A DNA stretch of 64,000 nucleotides from Camellia lanceoleosa (Eukaryota; Streptophyta; Magnoliopsida; Ericales; Theaceae), in assembly GCA_025200525.1 (NCBI GenBank), contig CM045762.1, positions 84,535,893-84,599,892 on the forward strand, in the 5' to 3' direction. Both the position numbers and the translations under genes were made by a program. Numbering within the stretch: the first letter of the stretch is position 1; each line of letters starts with the position of its first letter. Below, in pieces: positions 1 through 10,517 of this stretch. Under the pieces are notes generated by a model. That model worked only from the letters and a program-made list of their open reading frames with translations. It searched no databases and was not told the origin of the DNA.

Positions 1-161
1 AAGATAAAAGAGAATGGTGAAGATGAAAATGGAAGAGTGTGTGATTTAGAAGAAGGCAAAAGAGAAGACGCTGAAGAGAAGAAGACAAGGAGGGCGAGAT
101 AACTGAGGCGAGCGGCAATCGAGGAGAACTGCTTTTGTCGACCAATGAAGCAAAAGCTAGG
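1..161 (+). mobile_element. Left remnant of a split Copia element (internal region)
   Basis: This is a short AG-rich stretch. One frame is open from the window edge to a TAA at 100-102 and would encode a very charged Lys/Glu/Arg tail. It ends exactly where the giant LTR element begins, and the far side of that element (25049 onward) is the 3' end of a Copia element. I infer that this is the interrupted upstream part of that Copia. No conserved domain is visible, so the assignment rests only on the target duplication linking 161 to 25049. Confidence 0.4.
157..161. repeat. Target site duplication, left copy, of the giant LTR element
   Basis: CTAGG precedes the LTR start TGTAGAC. The right copy at 25049-25053 is CCAGG, differing by a single C/T. 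Five-base duplications are normal for LTR elements. Confidence 0.65.
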
Positions 162-859
162 TGTAGACACCCCATTTTTGACCGACCTTAAGACTCAGAC
201 GTCATCAATTGAGTGCTCGGTGATGGTGCTTGTTGTGCTCGTTTTGAGGTTTTGGAGTTTCGGCTAAGAGCCTTACCCCCGGACCTCGGGGCCCTTTTGT
301 GCTTTGCCTCGGTTTACGAACCAGGTCTTGTTTTCTCTTCCCGAAGGGAGGGAGAGGTATCGTAGACCATCTCTCAATGGCCAAAGGCTACTTTTCGTGG
401 TCGCAGGCCACTGTTCCCGTTTGGAGACCAGTTTTCGATTTTCGGAGCCGTCGGCCGCGCGCCTCGGTTCGGGACCGCTTAACATTCTCCGTTTGCTTCG
501 GCTTTTGGCACACATCTTGTTTCCTCTCTCTAGAGGGACACTGTGGCCTGGGAGACCACCTTCGTGGTCGCATGCCACTTTCGATGCTTAACAGTCAGTT
601 TTCGGGGCACCCCACTGCGCGTTTTGGCCCTTAAACCCTCGTTTTGCATCCGTCTTCATTCATTTTTGGCTTAGACCTTATTTCATTGTTTGGAAGGTGG
701 TACAAGGGTGGGATACCACCTTTTCTCCTTGGAGACCACCTTTCTCTTCGCCGGCCAGTTTTCTTGACAGGAAGCTGGTCTCCTTGGTTTTTGGGCCACA
801 TTTACTAGTCTCCTACCATACCACTTGCTTGCATTTCATGTGGAGACCACCCTGGGAGG

Positions 860-1230
860 CTTCCGACCACTTGAACCTTTTGAACCTTTGTTTTAGATTC
901 TTGAGGAAGCTTGAACCTTTTGAACCTTTGTTTTAGCTTCTTGGGAAAGCTTGAACCTTTTGGATCCATGTTTTAGCTTCTTGAGGGAGCTTGAACCTTT
1001 TGAACCCTTGTTTTAGCTTTTTGAGGAAGCTTGAACCTTTTGAACCCTTGTTTTAGTTTCTTGGGGAGGCTTGAACCTTTTGAACCTTTGTTTTAACTTC
1101 TTGCGGAAACTTGAACCTTTTGAACCTTTGTTTTAGCTTCTTGAGGAAGCTTGAACCTCATGAACCTTTGCTCTAGCTTCTTGAGGAAGCTTGAACCTTT
1201 GCCCTAGCTTCTCCAAAAAGCTTGAACCCT
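860..1230 (+). repeat. About 40-bp tandem array in the 5' LTR
   Basis: About nine units of the form CTTGAACCTTTTGAACC followed by a TTTGTTTTAGCTTCTTG-type half. The junction AGCTTC-TTGAG-GAAGCT is an inverted repeat, so each unit can form a small hairpin. The array lies just upstream of the TATA-like box, the usual place for U3 enhancer repeats. The 3' LTR has the matching array at 21121-21470. Confidence 0.85.
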
Positions 1231-1240
1231 CTTGTTTCTC

Positions 1241-1250
1241 TATAAGAGAG
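1241..1250 (+). promoter_or_regulatory. Probable TATA box of the 5' LTR
   Basis: TATAAGAGAG follows the tandem array and precedes a CT-rich leader. The solo LTRs have TATA-like sequences (TATATAA, TATAAG) at the corresponding place. The function is inferred. Confidence 0.5.
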
Positions 1251-2668
1251 ACCCTCCCTCTCCTTTAGAGAGGTTGAAAAAAAAAATTGTCTAAGGCACA
1301 AGGGTTGTATCTCTCTCTATATCTCTAAATTTAGGCATAGAGAGGCAAAACCGGTCGTGACCTTACGGAGCTTTATGCAGTGCAGGACCGATTGCAGAAG
1401 GCAATCAGGGAATCGCGATGGATTTCCCGACAAAGCGACTTGAGCATGCATGCATCCCTATCATTCGGAACAGAGCTGAGGCAGTCCATTTTGTTTAATT
1501 TGCATGCTAGTTTCCTTACTTACTTAGTTAATTCGTTAATTAATTAATGTTGTGTAATAATTAGTTTAATTAGCTTAGATTAGCTAGTTTATTCTGTGCT
1601 ATTCATTCGGACCCTCCGAGAGAGGGCAATGTTGTAATAAGTGTGTGTGTGTGTGATGCATGTCTTCCAACCCCACGTCTTTCTCCCTTTTATTTACCAG
1701 CTTATGATGGTTAGTTTTAGGGCATGTTTCAATTAGCATCTATATGTTCGCCTGTTTGCATTCATTCATCTGTATTGCATGCACCGGGTTCGGCGCATCA
1801 TGCTAACTGCATTGTATTTCAATTTCAAGTTGAATACATGTATCGATTGTTGCATCTCATATGCGATCTTAGAATAGCCGAGCCTATTGTAGTTGCATTT
1901 TTGCATGTGTTGCATTAGGCATTTCAGCATAGTTAGGATTCATGCATGATTTCTAAATTAGCTTCTCTCTTTGGCTTGGAGTACTCGGTAAGTATTTATG
2001 CTTTAGCATCCTTTCATGCGTGTGAGTGACTGCCATGATAGCATGCTTACCATGAGGCTATTTGCTTATGTGATATAACTGCCTGAATGCTTGTGGGTGA
2101 AGGGTGGGTTGCTTGAATTGGAATAACTCGTCGAAACCCGTGTTTTAGCCTACTTGCGAGTAGCAAACTTCAATCCATTTTCAAAACAAACGGATATGCG
2201 ATGCTTTGTTCAAACTTAGGCAATCTAGTCTATACTTGTATGCTGTGCGCATCACATAGTAATTCTAGGTTTAATAACCGGAATAAGAACACATGTGTTT
2301 TCAAAAACAAGATATCATGTTAGTAAAGGCCGATCTTTGATCGGGCGAGCGGGGGTGCTCATTGCATAACCTTCCCCTCTCGTACCCAAGTTCCCGAGCC
2401 GAGGCAACTTTGGTGATGACGGACATGTGGCCTTAGGCACGAGTCAGGGTTTCCTAAATTCCCTTAAAATAAAATATTTAGGTGGCGACTCTGTATCTGG
2501 CAAAGGAGTCCATGTTTGGCACTTCTTTCTAAAAATCAGTTTTTCAAAACGATCTTGCATTGCACTTTGTGAGATTAGATTCAGAACCGTGACATTGAGT
2601 TCGAACTGTAGTAAGCCCAATGAACAAAACGGGATTCTCCCGGGACGTTCGGGGACGTCTACAGTTTC

Positions 2669-2686
2669 TGGCGACTCTGCTGGGGA
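2669..2686 (+). other. Primer binding site, tRNA-Arg type
   Basis: TGGCGACTCTGCTGGGGA begins five bases after the LTR end. It is complementary, with one or two mismatches, to the 3' end of a plant tRNA-Arg as I recall it. This primer choice is a hallmark of Ogre-like elements. Confidence 0.75.
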
Positions 2687-3557
2687 TTTAGAGAACTTGA
2701 CTCGAACTCATGATATCTTGTTTTGACTACACTTATATGTTTCCACTTATGTGTTTCTTTGCATTGCATTTGCATTGGTGCGCCTAGGACACCGTGTTTG
2801 CCATATGTTATTCCTGAACGGTTTGCCAGAGGCTTGTTTTGAGAAGCGTGCCATAAGGCTGACCGGTTACGGGCTCTGCCACGATGGGAACACAAACCCC
2901 GGTTTTTATCGGGGCACCCTTTTTGACCATTCGATCTAGTACATATCGGAATCCGTAATGACTATTTCCAAACTAGGACAGGTCGTTTACCCGATTGTAG
3001 CTTGTTTGAAACCGCTGCGTGCGTAGTGAAGCCCTAATTCTTGGCAAAACTAGGACAGGGAAACCCTACCCCTCCATAGGGGTGTTTTGGATCTCATTTG
3101 CTTGCTATGTGCTTTTAGAGTTGTATCTCTACAGGGAATGCACGTATCAGTTTGCAAGTCTGGGTATCAGGCCTGCGGGCATCAGTATGTAAAGAATCAG
3201 TTTTACCTGAGGGTATCGGTTTACAGATAGAATTTGGGACAGAATTCAGTAAAGAGTACAGTCATTCAGTTGTGCTCATGTCCATTCTAGCGAAATCAAG
3301 CTGAGATGCTCTCTGTTTTCTCTTTTGCTAGGTAGTCCTGGAACCATAGCTTCAGAAGGCTCCGATATCCCCTGGATTCATTGAACTTGTGTTAATAAAC
3401 TTTGTCAGGTCAGAGATTCAGTTCAAGGGTAACCAGTGTTTCCTTCGCCAGTGGTAAGGCAAAGAAGGGCCAGACAGGGCTCATTGGTTCATCTGATTTG
3501 ACAGTCACCAGTCACATCATCAGCAGATCCGTGATGGCATAGGGTTCGAAAGAATTT
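2687..3557 (+). other. Untranslated leader of the giant element
   Basis: There are no long open frames between the primer site and the gag ATG. A loose repeat based on GGGTATCAG/GGCATCAG is visible around 3160-3230. Nothing else was recognised. Confidence 0.5.
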
Positions 3558-3803
3558 ATGGCCGTGATAGCAGCGTTAAATCAGGGAACTACCATGTGGG
3601 ATGAGACCAGTGCTGAAACGCAACGCCTATTCGGGGCATCTGCCTCACATCCAGGTTCGGGACCCCAGCCGAACTTTGACCCACTTCCGCCAGCTGAAGA
3701 TTTGCAGGGTCCAGATCCTCGAGAAGGGTTGGCTCAAGCTGGAGTTTTCAGACCCCTGGTGCAGCCTAATGAGAGGCCTTATCCCCTTGATGCTAATGAC
3801 CTC
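3558..3803 (+). pseudogene. gag: gag of the giant element, first part (before the nested insertion)
   Basis: An ATG opens 82 codons that run to the nested element's target duplication (ACCTC, 3799-3803). The text is rich in Pro, Gly and Asp and has no recognisable domain, as expected for a gag N-terminus. When the nested element and one copy of the duplication are ignored, reading continues in the same frame at 14022, so gag was open here when the insertion occurred. Confidence 0.65.
3799..3803. repeat. Target site duplication ACCTC, left copy, of the nested Gypsy
   Basis: Identical to 14017-14021 on the other side of the nested element. Confidence 0.92.
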
Positions 3804-4206
3804 TGTGGGGAAGTGGATTGGAAATACTCCTCAGATCCTGAAAGACGCCAATGATCCTCAGCTAGTCACCTGAAAAGATACAGATACTCCGGTCGGGGGT
3901 GCCGGAATTAGCACTCCGACGGACAAGTCAGTTCCTCTACTCAAGAAAGCTGGTTTGCTAAGTTTTTAGAAGTGATTCTTACGTTTCTTTACAAATCTGA
4001 AGCTCTTGTATTTATATCCATTCTCTGGACCTTGGGGCCAGAGTCTACTTTTTATTTATTATTCTTTCGTGTGTCCTCATATCCCTTCTCAAGTCTATTC
4101 GGCCCTATGAACGTATTCGGCGTCCTAGTTGAGCAGAATGGAGCCGTTCAGTCACCGGCTCCTCGGGTATACCAGATTTCGTTCCTCTATTTATTCGGCT
4201 CCCACA
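3804..4206 (-). repeat. 3' LTR of the nested Gypsy
   Basis: 403 bp, differing from 13614-14016 at four places; three of the four are G/A transitions. A TATAAATA box lies at 4009-4016 on the minus strand. Confidence 0.93.
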
Positions 4207-4220
4207 ATTGCCCCCCAAGC
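4207..4220 (-). other. Polypurine tract of the nested Gypsy
   Basis: Read on the minus strand, GCTTGGGGGGCAAT abuts the LTR start TGTGGGAGCC. This fixes the element's direction. Confidence 0.85.
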
Positions 4221-5091
4221 GTTCTGTCAATGACAGTTGGGTGAAATGCTTGGTTCCGATTTTCAAATACTCTGAACCGAAGTTTGGGGGTTAGACTTAT
4301 CACGCGGACGTTTAATTATTCCCCCCTTTAATCGTTGTCTCAACTTCCCGCCCCTTCGTACACGCCTATTTATTATGATTTGAAATCTGATGTCATTTCG
4401 AATCCGTGTTCTATGATGCTGGTTGCTGGGTTACTCTTTGAATTGTTCTTGCAAGTCTTCCATCTATGATACTCTCTTCATTTTTGTAAGTTTTCCTCTC
4501 CCCTGCTCTGAAGCTTTTCCCAGTTTGTTTATTCCGCCGCATGTTCTTATAGTCAGTAGGTTATGGCGAAACATTTGAAAGACCTTCTTTCGTCAGATCG
4601 AATTGCTGGCTTTAGACGCCATTTCTCCATTCCTGACGATGTCCACTTGTCGTTTGTGGCGGACGGCACTCTTGACATGGAGAGGGAGGACGAAACCACG
4701 ATTGTCTTTCCCCTTTTGTCAATCGCAGAGGGTGGAGTCCGCTTTCCCCTTCATCCGTTTCTAAGGGCTGTTCTTCGCCATTGGGATTTGATCCCTTCCC
4801 AGCCCAATGTGAATTTCTTTAGAATTATAATGGGGGTCGTAGCGTTGAACCGTTGCCTTGGAATTAATCTTTGCATTCCTGCCATTCGGCACTGTTATGC
4901 TTTGGCCAAGTCCTCTGGTCGGCACGGGCGTTACTTCCTCAGAGCTAAGGATACAGATCATCAGTTGATCACTATGCTTTCCAGCTCTGGGAAACGAGTT
5001 GATGATGTCATGGTCGTTGTCCGCGGCAACTGGGAGTTCGGCGAAGGGGAGGATCGTGTCGATCCTATTCCTAGACGTAGGGGCAAACCAG

Positions 5092-5175
5092 GTCGCTGAA
5101 TGTCCTCTTGCTCGTATTGTGTGTTCATATTTGCCATACCCTGTTTTCTTGAGTCTTACGGCTTGTCTTATGCAG
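5092..5175 (+). other. Intron 1 of the antisense gene
   Basis: 84 nt, with donor CAG|GTCGCT and a T-rich 3' end closing in TTATGCAG. It removes a stop at 5097 and joins two frames so that a Gly codon spans the junction. Confidence 0.7.
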
Positions 5176-6087
5176 GGAACGATTTGAAAAAAGTCCAAGC
5201 TTCAACTGACGACGCCGTTCTTTCGGACATTAGGATTGCTCTAAGTTATTTCGGCCGTCGCAGTCTTCATAAGCAGGGAAGAGCGGCTCACGTTCTGCTT
5301 TGCTACGAGCCTACATATACAACATTTTCGGCAACGGAGAACATACCGATTCCGAAGAGGGAAGATTTTCTCGTCGCTCGTATTTTATCCGACTTCAAAA
5401 ACTTGAGACAGGTAGGTTTTCAAGGGTCCGCTTAGGAGAGTACTGAAGTATCCGATACTGCCGAATCGGGTCAGTCCGAGGCCGAATCTGATGAGGTATT
5501 GGATTCTGCCGATCCTCCCTCTACTTCGGGGCGGGGGAACCTTTCTGTTGACGACGTTCCTCAACGTACAGACAATCTTCCCATCTCGGGCTCCGCTAAC
5601 ATGGCTGGGTTAAGCCTGACAAAACTTGCTAAGAAGGCGAATGCGGAGAGGTTAGCCGCACGGCGAAGAGCAGAGGGCCTTTCGACTGAACCGCCCACCA
5701 GTGAATCTCAACATTCCCTCCCAGTTACCGAATCGAGATCCTTAGGAATTGTTGACGAGGCGGCGACAAATAAGAATGCTGAATCCGCGTTGGTTGAGGA
5801 AGCCGTTCAGGATGTTGAGGGAAAGGTGGAGAAACGCGCTAGGGATCGTGAGGTCGGTTCAGAAGATCACGGTGGCAAACGACCTCGAATGGAGGGATCG
5901 AGTGAGGTTGTGCCCTTTGTGATTCGACCGATGGTAGGAAACATGCCGGTTCCTTGGCGCCTTAAAGACCCGGAGGTCGGCGTTCGTGGCAACGCGTCTT
6001 GTCGCTGCGTTGCCGTCTGATATGGAGGCTTTCCAGTTGGAACCGGATTTGAATGCGACAATGTTGGCCGCGCAGTCGGCCCTTTTG

Positions 6088-6161
6088 GTGCGTACTCTGA
6101 TTTTTCCTTCATTTCATCCAAACATTGTTCGCGTTACGTTTTTTGAATTTTGCTTTTGCAG
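6088..6161 (+). other. Intron 2 of the antisense gene
   Basis: 74 nt, with donor TTG|GTGCGT, a T-rich body and acceptor TTTTGCAG. The phase is preserved between the exon ending CTTTTG and the coiled-coil exon. Confidence 0.7.
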
Positions 6162-6817
6162 GCCGTTGGTAGGATAGCCGATGTAGGCCGCCGCCATCTC
6201 GACGCCGTCAAGCAGATTAGTCATTTACGAAAGCAAGTTGAGGGCCAGAGGAAAAGGGTCGAGGATGAATTTTTAAGAGCGAACCAGGAGGCTTCTCGGG
6301 CAGAGGCCGCGGTAGAGAAAGCTCGTGATGCGGATAAGTTGAGAGAGGAGGCCGAGAAGAAGGCCGACGATATGGAAGCTGCACTTGGCTTGTCCCAAAA
6401 GGCAGTTACCAGCCTGGAGGTTGAGTTGGCTGAAATGAAGGCGGCGAAGGTGATTGCCGATTCAAAAGTTTTCGAAGCCGGGAAAGAGGCTGGACTGGCC
6501 GAGTATGTGGACCAGGTCTCCCGGTTTGAGAATCGGGGCTTCAAACATGGTTGGCACAAGGCCCTTGCTGCAGCTGGAGTTTCGCTGAATATGCCAATAC
6601 CGTATGAGCAAGTGGACATCGATCCGTTGGAGACTGATTCCGAGGGTTGATCTTTACGATACACAATTGTTATGATTTCAAGTACTTTTTCCGTTTGTTT
6701 TTGTTATTTTGTATTTGTTTATCAGACAACGTCGATACTTTTTTGTAGTTAAAAAATGTTATGAATTCTGCTCAATGTGCTGATGTTTCCGTAATTTTAT
6801 GGTGATATTTCTTAATA

Positions 6818-7625
6818 GAAATATAATCTGTCCTTGCCTTAGCCAGGGCGCGAGCGTGAAGAGCCGAATGGTTCAGACTCGTGGGCTGGCCGAGGCATCT
6901 TTGAAAAGGCAGCCGATTAGATTAATAAATCTGCCCTTGCCTTGGCCAGGGCGCGAGCGTGAAGAGCCGAATGGTTCAGACTCGTGGGCTGGCCGAGGCA
7001 TCTTTGAAAAGGCGGCCACTTAGATTAATAAATGTGCCCTTGCCTTGGCCAGGGCGCGAGCGTGAAGAGCCGAATGGTTCAGACTCATGTGCTTTCCGAG
7101 GCATCTTTGAGAAGGCGGCCGCTTAGATTAATAAATCTGCCCTTGCCTTGGCCAGGGCGCGAGCGTGAAGAGCCGAATGGTTCAGACTCGTGTGCTTTCC
7201 GAGGCATCTTTGAGAAGGCGGCCGCTTAGATTAATAAATCTGCCCTTGCCTTGGCGGTAGCGCGGCGAAGAGCGAATGGTTGAACTCGTAAATTTGGCCG
7301 AGGCATCTTTGACAAGGCGGCCGCTTAGATTAATAAATCTGCCCTTGCCTTGGCTAGGGCGCGAGCGTGAAGAGCCGAATGGTTCAGACTCGTGTGCTGG
7401 CCGAGGCATCTTTGAGAAGGCGGCCGCTTAGATTAATAAATTTGCCCTTGCCTTGGCCAGGGCGCGAGCGTGAAGAGCCGAATGGTTCAGACTCGTGTGC
7501 TGGCCGAGGCATCTTTGAGAAGGCGGCCGCTTAGATTAATAAATCTGCCCTTGCCTTGGCCAGGGCGCGAGCGTGAAGAGCCGAATGGTTCATACTCGTG
7601 GGCAGGCCGAGACATCTTTGAAGGT
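6818..7625. repeat. 103-bp tandem array (about 8 copies)
   Basis: The anchor ATTAATAAAT recurs at 7024, 7127, 7230, 7329, 7432 and 7535. Spacing is 103 bp except for one 99-bp step, where the copy near 7250-7300 is degenerate. Units contain CTTGCCTTGGCCAGGGCGCG and GGCCGAGGCATCTTTGA. It lies downstream of the antisense gene. Open frames through it look like by-products of the repetition. Confidence 0.9.
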
Positions 7626-7639
7626 TTCAAGGCCGGGGT

Positions 7640-8005
7640 TGATGAAACCAAGACAAAGTTTTGTCGATTTTCGCATCGCGGTTTTAAGCATGGCTGAATT
7701 AAGGCTCTTCAAACCGCGGAGGTTCTTGGGTCCCTATGCATAGATTCGGCTTCACCCCTATATTACCGACATTGCCTTCCCTATTCCGAAGAGGAGGCCG
7801 ATTAACAAGAGTAATGCAACAACAGACTTTACTATGAATAAATAGGCTTTCATTTTCAATGTCCGTCTTTGATCGTAAAATATTTTGATTGTAAAATATT
7901 TCTAGTTCAAACGCGTCGATTCATTTCATTGGAATATTTAGATTTTGATTAGAATATTTTGCACGGCGTGGTATAAACGTTCAGAAATACATTAGTGGGC
8001 CCTAA
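7640..8005. other. Spacer between the two tandem arrays
   Basis: This holds a short echo of the antisense gene's last exon (GGTTTTAAGCATGG near 7680, compare 6538-6550), then AT-rich sequence with repeated AAAATATTT motifs. No gene is seen. Confidence 0.5.
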
Positions 8006-8019
8006 GGCGTCATGCACCT

Positions 8020-9225
8020 AAGGGGCTCCGTATCCGGAGACTTGTTTCGACCAATCGTGACATCCACGAAGGGCGCTCCGAATCCGGAGACTCATTCGGC
8101 TCTAAGGTGTCATGCCCCAAAGGGGGCTCTGAATCCGGGGACTTATTCGGCCCTAAGGCGTCATGCCCCAAAGGGCGCTCTGAATCCGGTGACTTGTTAT
8201 GGCCAATCGTGACATCCACGAAGGGCGCTCCGAATCCGGAGACTTATTTTGGCCAATCGTGACATCCACGAAGGGCGCTCCGAATTCGGAGACTTATTCG
8301 GCCCTCAGGTGTCATGCACCAAAGGGGGCTCCGAATCCGGAGACTTGTTTTGGCCAATCATGACATCCACGAAGGGCACTCCTAATCCGGAGACTTATTC
8401 GGCCCTCAGGTGTCATGCACCAAAGGGGGCTCCGAATCCGGAGACTTGTTTTGGCCAATCGTGACATCCACGAAGGGCGCTCCGAATCCGGGGACTTATT
8501 CGGCCCTAAGGTGTCATGCACCAAAGGGGGCTCTGAATCCGGAGACTTGTTTTGGCCAATCGTGACATCCATGAAGGGCGCTCCGAATCCGGAGACTTAT
8601 TCGGCCCTAAGGTGTCATGCACCAAAGGGGGGCTCCGAATCCGGAGACTTGTTTTGGCCAATCGTGACATCCACGAAGGGCGCTCCGAATCCGGAGACTT
8701 ATTCGGCCCTCAGGTGTCATGCACCAAAGGGGGCTCCGAATCCGGAGACTTGTTTTGGCCAATCGTGACATCCACGAAGGGCGCTCCGAATCTGGAGACT
8801 TATTCGGGCCTCAGGTGTCATGCACCAAAGGGGGCTCCGAATCCGGAGACTTGTTTTGGCCAATCGTGACATCCACGAAGGGCGCTCCGAATCCGGAGAC
8901 TTATTCGGCCCTAAGGTGTCATGCACCAAAGGGGGCTCCGAATCCGGAGACTTGTTTTGGCCAATCGTGACATCCACGAAGGGCGCTCCGAATCCGGAGA
9001 CTTATTCGGCCCTAAGGTGTCATGCACCAAAGGGGGGCTCCGAATCCAGAGACTTGTTTTGGCCAATCGTGACATCCACGAAGGGCGCTCCGAATCCGGA
9101 GACTTGTTCGGCCCTAAGGTGTCATGCACTAAAGGGGGCTCCGAATCCGGAGACTTGTTTTGGCCAATCGTGACATCCACGAAGGGCGCTCCGAATCCGG
9201 AGACTTATTCGGCCCTAAGGTGTTG
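8020..9225. repeat. 101-bp tandem array of hairpin half-units (about 12 copies)
   Basis: Each unit has two related halves, one with GGTGTCATGCACCAAAGG and one with CCAATCGTGACATCCACGAA. Each half is followed by CTCCGAATCCGGAG, an inverted repeat with a 5-bp stem. The regular period is 101 bp from about 8309 onward; the first copies are irregular. Frames stay open on both strands for long distances because of the repeat, so these ORFs are not taken as genes. Confidence 0.9.
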
Positions 9226-9298
9226 AGCTCAAACATGTAAAAACACGAAACCTTGTATTACAACGACGTGTGTACAAGTATCAAGCCCACAGGTCGGG
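9226..9298 (-). other. Spacer downstream of the nested pol
   Basis: Short AT-rich link between the tandem array and the integrase stop region. Nothing was recognised. Confidence 0.4.
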
Positions 9299-10517
9299 TC
9301 ATTGATAAAATTTACGTAGATGTGTTGAATTCCACGGCCGTGGCAGGCTTCTTCCTGACATGTCCGAGAGCCGATATGCCCCTGTGCCTGCAACAGAATC
9401 TATCTGATAGGGGCCGTCCCAGTTCGGACCAAGCTTTCCATCGGCTGGCCTCCGGTCGGTTGGTAGTACCTTCTTTAGGACCAATTCTCCTGGATTGTAG
9501 CGACGCAACTGAACTCGCTGATTGTATGACTTAGCGAGCTGCTGCTGATAACGTGCCATGGATGCTAAGGCGCGGTCTCTTCGTTCTTCAATCCGAACCA
9601 AGTCCAGGGCGAGCATCATGTCATTTCGGCCTGTGTCAAAGGCTTGCGATCTCAGAGTTGGTAAGCCGATCTCTGGGGGTAAGATTGCCTGGGTTCCGAA
9701 GCATAAGGCAAACGGCGTTTCTCCGGTAGATCGTCTTGGCGTTGTACGATGGGCCCACAGTACACTCGGCAACTCTTCAACCCATCTGCCTTTGGCACTT
9801 TCGACCTTTTTTGATGCCGTCCAAGATGGATTTGTTTGAAGCTTCCTTTGACCGTTACTTTGGGGGTAGGTCGTGAGAAAGTAAGGCTCAATACCATACT
9901 TCTTGCACAATTCTCGATTATCGCCACAATCGAACCGAGTACCATTATCCGAGATCAATGCTCTTGGGATGCCGAATCGGCGTAATGATGTTCCTCCACA
10001 CAAAGCGCTTAATGTCGGAATCTCAGATATGGGTTAGAGCTTCCGCTTGACCCACTTTGTGAAGTAATGTCTGTTACGATTAGAAATCGCTTGTTCCCTA
10101 GGGCCCTCGCAATGGTCCCACGATATCAAGTCCCCATCGAGCAAGCGGCCAGGGCTTGTGATAGAATTCAAAGCTTCTGTACGTGATGGGTTAGTGGGGA
10201 GAACTTTTGGCATTGTTCGCATTTCTTGACATAATTTTGTCGTCGGCTCTCATCGTCGGCCAATAATATCCTGTGTTATCGCTCGATGGGCGATGGCGTC
10301 CCCGAATGGGCACCACAATTTGCCCTCGTGTATCTCGATGGAGGCTCCTCCACTCTGTCGGGTGCACGCTTTCCAAGTACGGCCCAGAGGGGGACTTTTG
10401 TAAAGCCCTCCTTGTGGATCTAAGTAGTACCGCAGGCCTTGTTTTGGCTTGTGTGCTTCTTTTTGTCCTCCGGGAGTTGCTCGAGAAGAAAGGGATGCAG
10501 CAATGGGGTCCTTCCAC
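9299..10517 (-). pseudogene. pol: Integrase of the nested Gypsy (broken)
   Basis: The region 10517-10190 carries traces of the H2C2 zinc-binding start, including a YYWPTM motif. The region 10003-9299 gives the catalytic core C-terminal half (FGIPRALISDNGT with the second Asp, and TTYPQSNGQ) and the C-terminal domain (KLGPNWDGPYQI, ending HLRKFYQ). Several frames are needed, and after NGQ the expected Glu-containing text is lost. The first catalytic Asp region lies between 10190 and 10030 and is damaged. Not functional as read. Confidence 0.75.

Larger units (their letters stand above)
162..2663 (+). repeat. 5' LTR of the giant element (internally deleted)
   Basis: It starts TGTAGACACCCC and ends GGGGACGTCTACA. 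It is near-identical along most of its length to the 3' LTR at 20414-25048 but lacks about 2.1 kb in the middle. The two copies match up to about 1355, and again from about 1365 (CGGTCG), where the 3' copy resumes near 23697. It holds a 40-bp tandem array, a TATA-like box and a short GT microsatellite near 1640. Confidence 0.85.
4563..6650 (+). pseudogene. Antisense extra gene of the nested Gypsy (putative gypsy-type transposon protein plus coiled coil)
   Basis: This gene is on the strand opposite to the element's pol. Exon 1 (4563-5091) starts at an ATG and encodes a globular domain with FPLHPFLRAVLRHWDLIPSQ-like text, resembling the plant 'putative gypsy type transposon' family (Pfam Transposase_28). 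A GT-AG intron (5092-5175, ending TGCAG) joins it in frame to exon 2, which reaches about 6087. A second intron (6088-6161, ending TTTTGCAG) leads to exon 3 (6162-6650), rich in Ala, Glu, Lys and Arg and clearly coiled-coil, ending in an acidic tail. There is an in-frame TAG at 5433-5435 and a frame change between about 5950 and 6000, so this copy is probably not functional. The role is unknown; similar extra ORFs are known in Tat-lineage elements. Confidence 0.65.

Noticed and set aside
162..634. Overlapping ORFs in the giant LTR 5' part, also at 20551-20886
   Set aside because: Conserved between LTR copies only because the LTRs are copies; no domain. They sit in the U3 promoter region.
5411..5435. 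A 24-base GT...AG segment that could remove the in-frame stop in the antisense gene
   Set aside because: Far too short for a plant intron; treated as a premature stop.
7032..7697. ORFs through the 103-bp array
   Set aside because: Same reason; short, repetitive and without recognisable domains.
8010..9226. Many overlapping ORFs on both strands with GDLFGP- or SPDSERP-like text
   Set aside because: They arise because a 101-bp repeat stays open in several frames. No start context or domain supports a protein.
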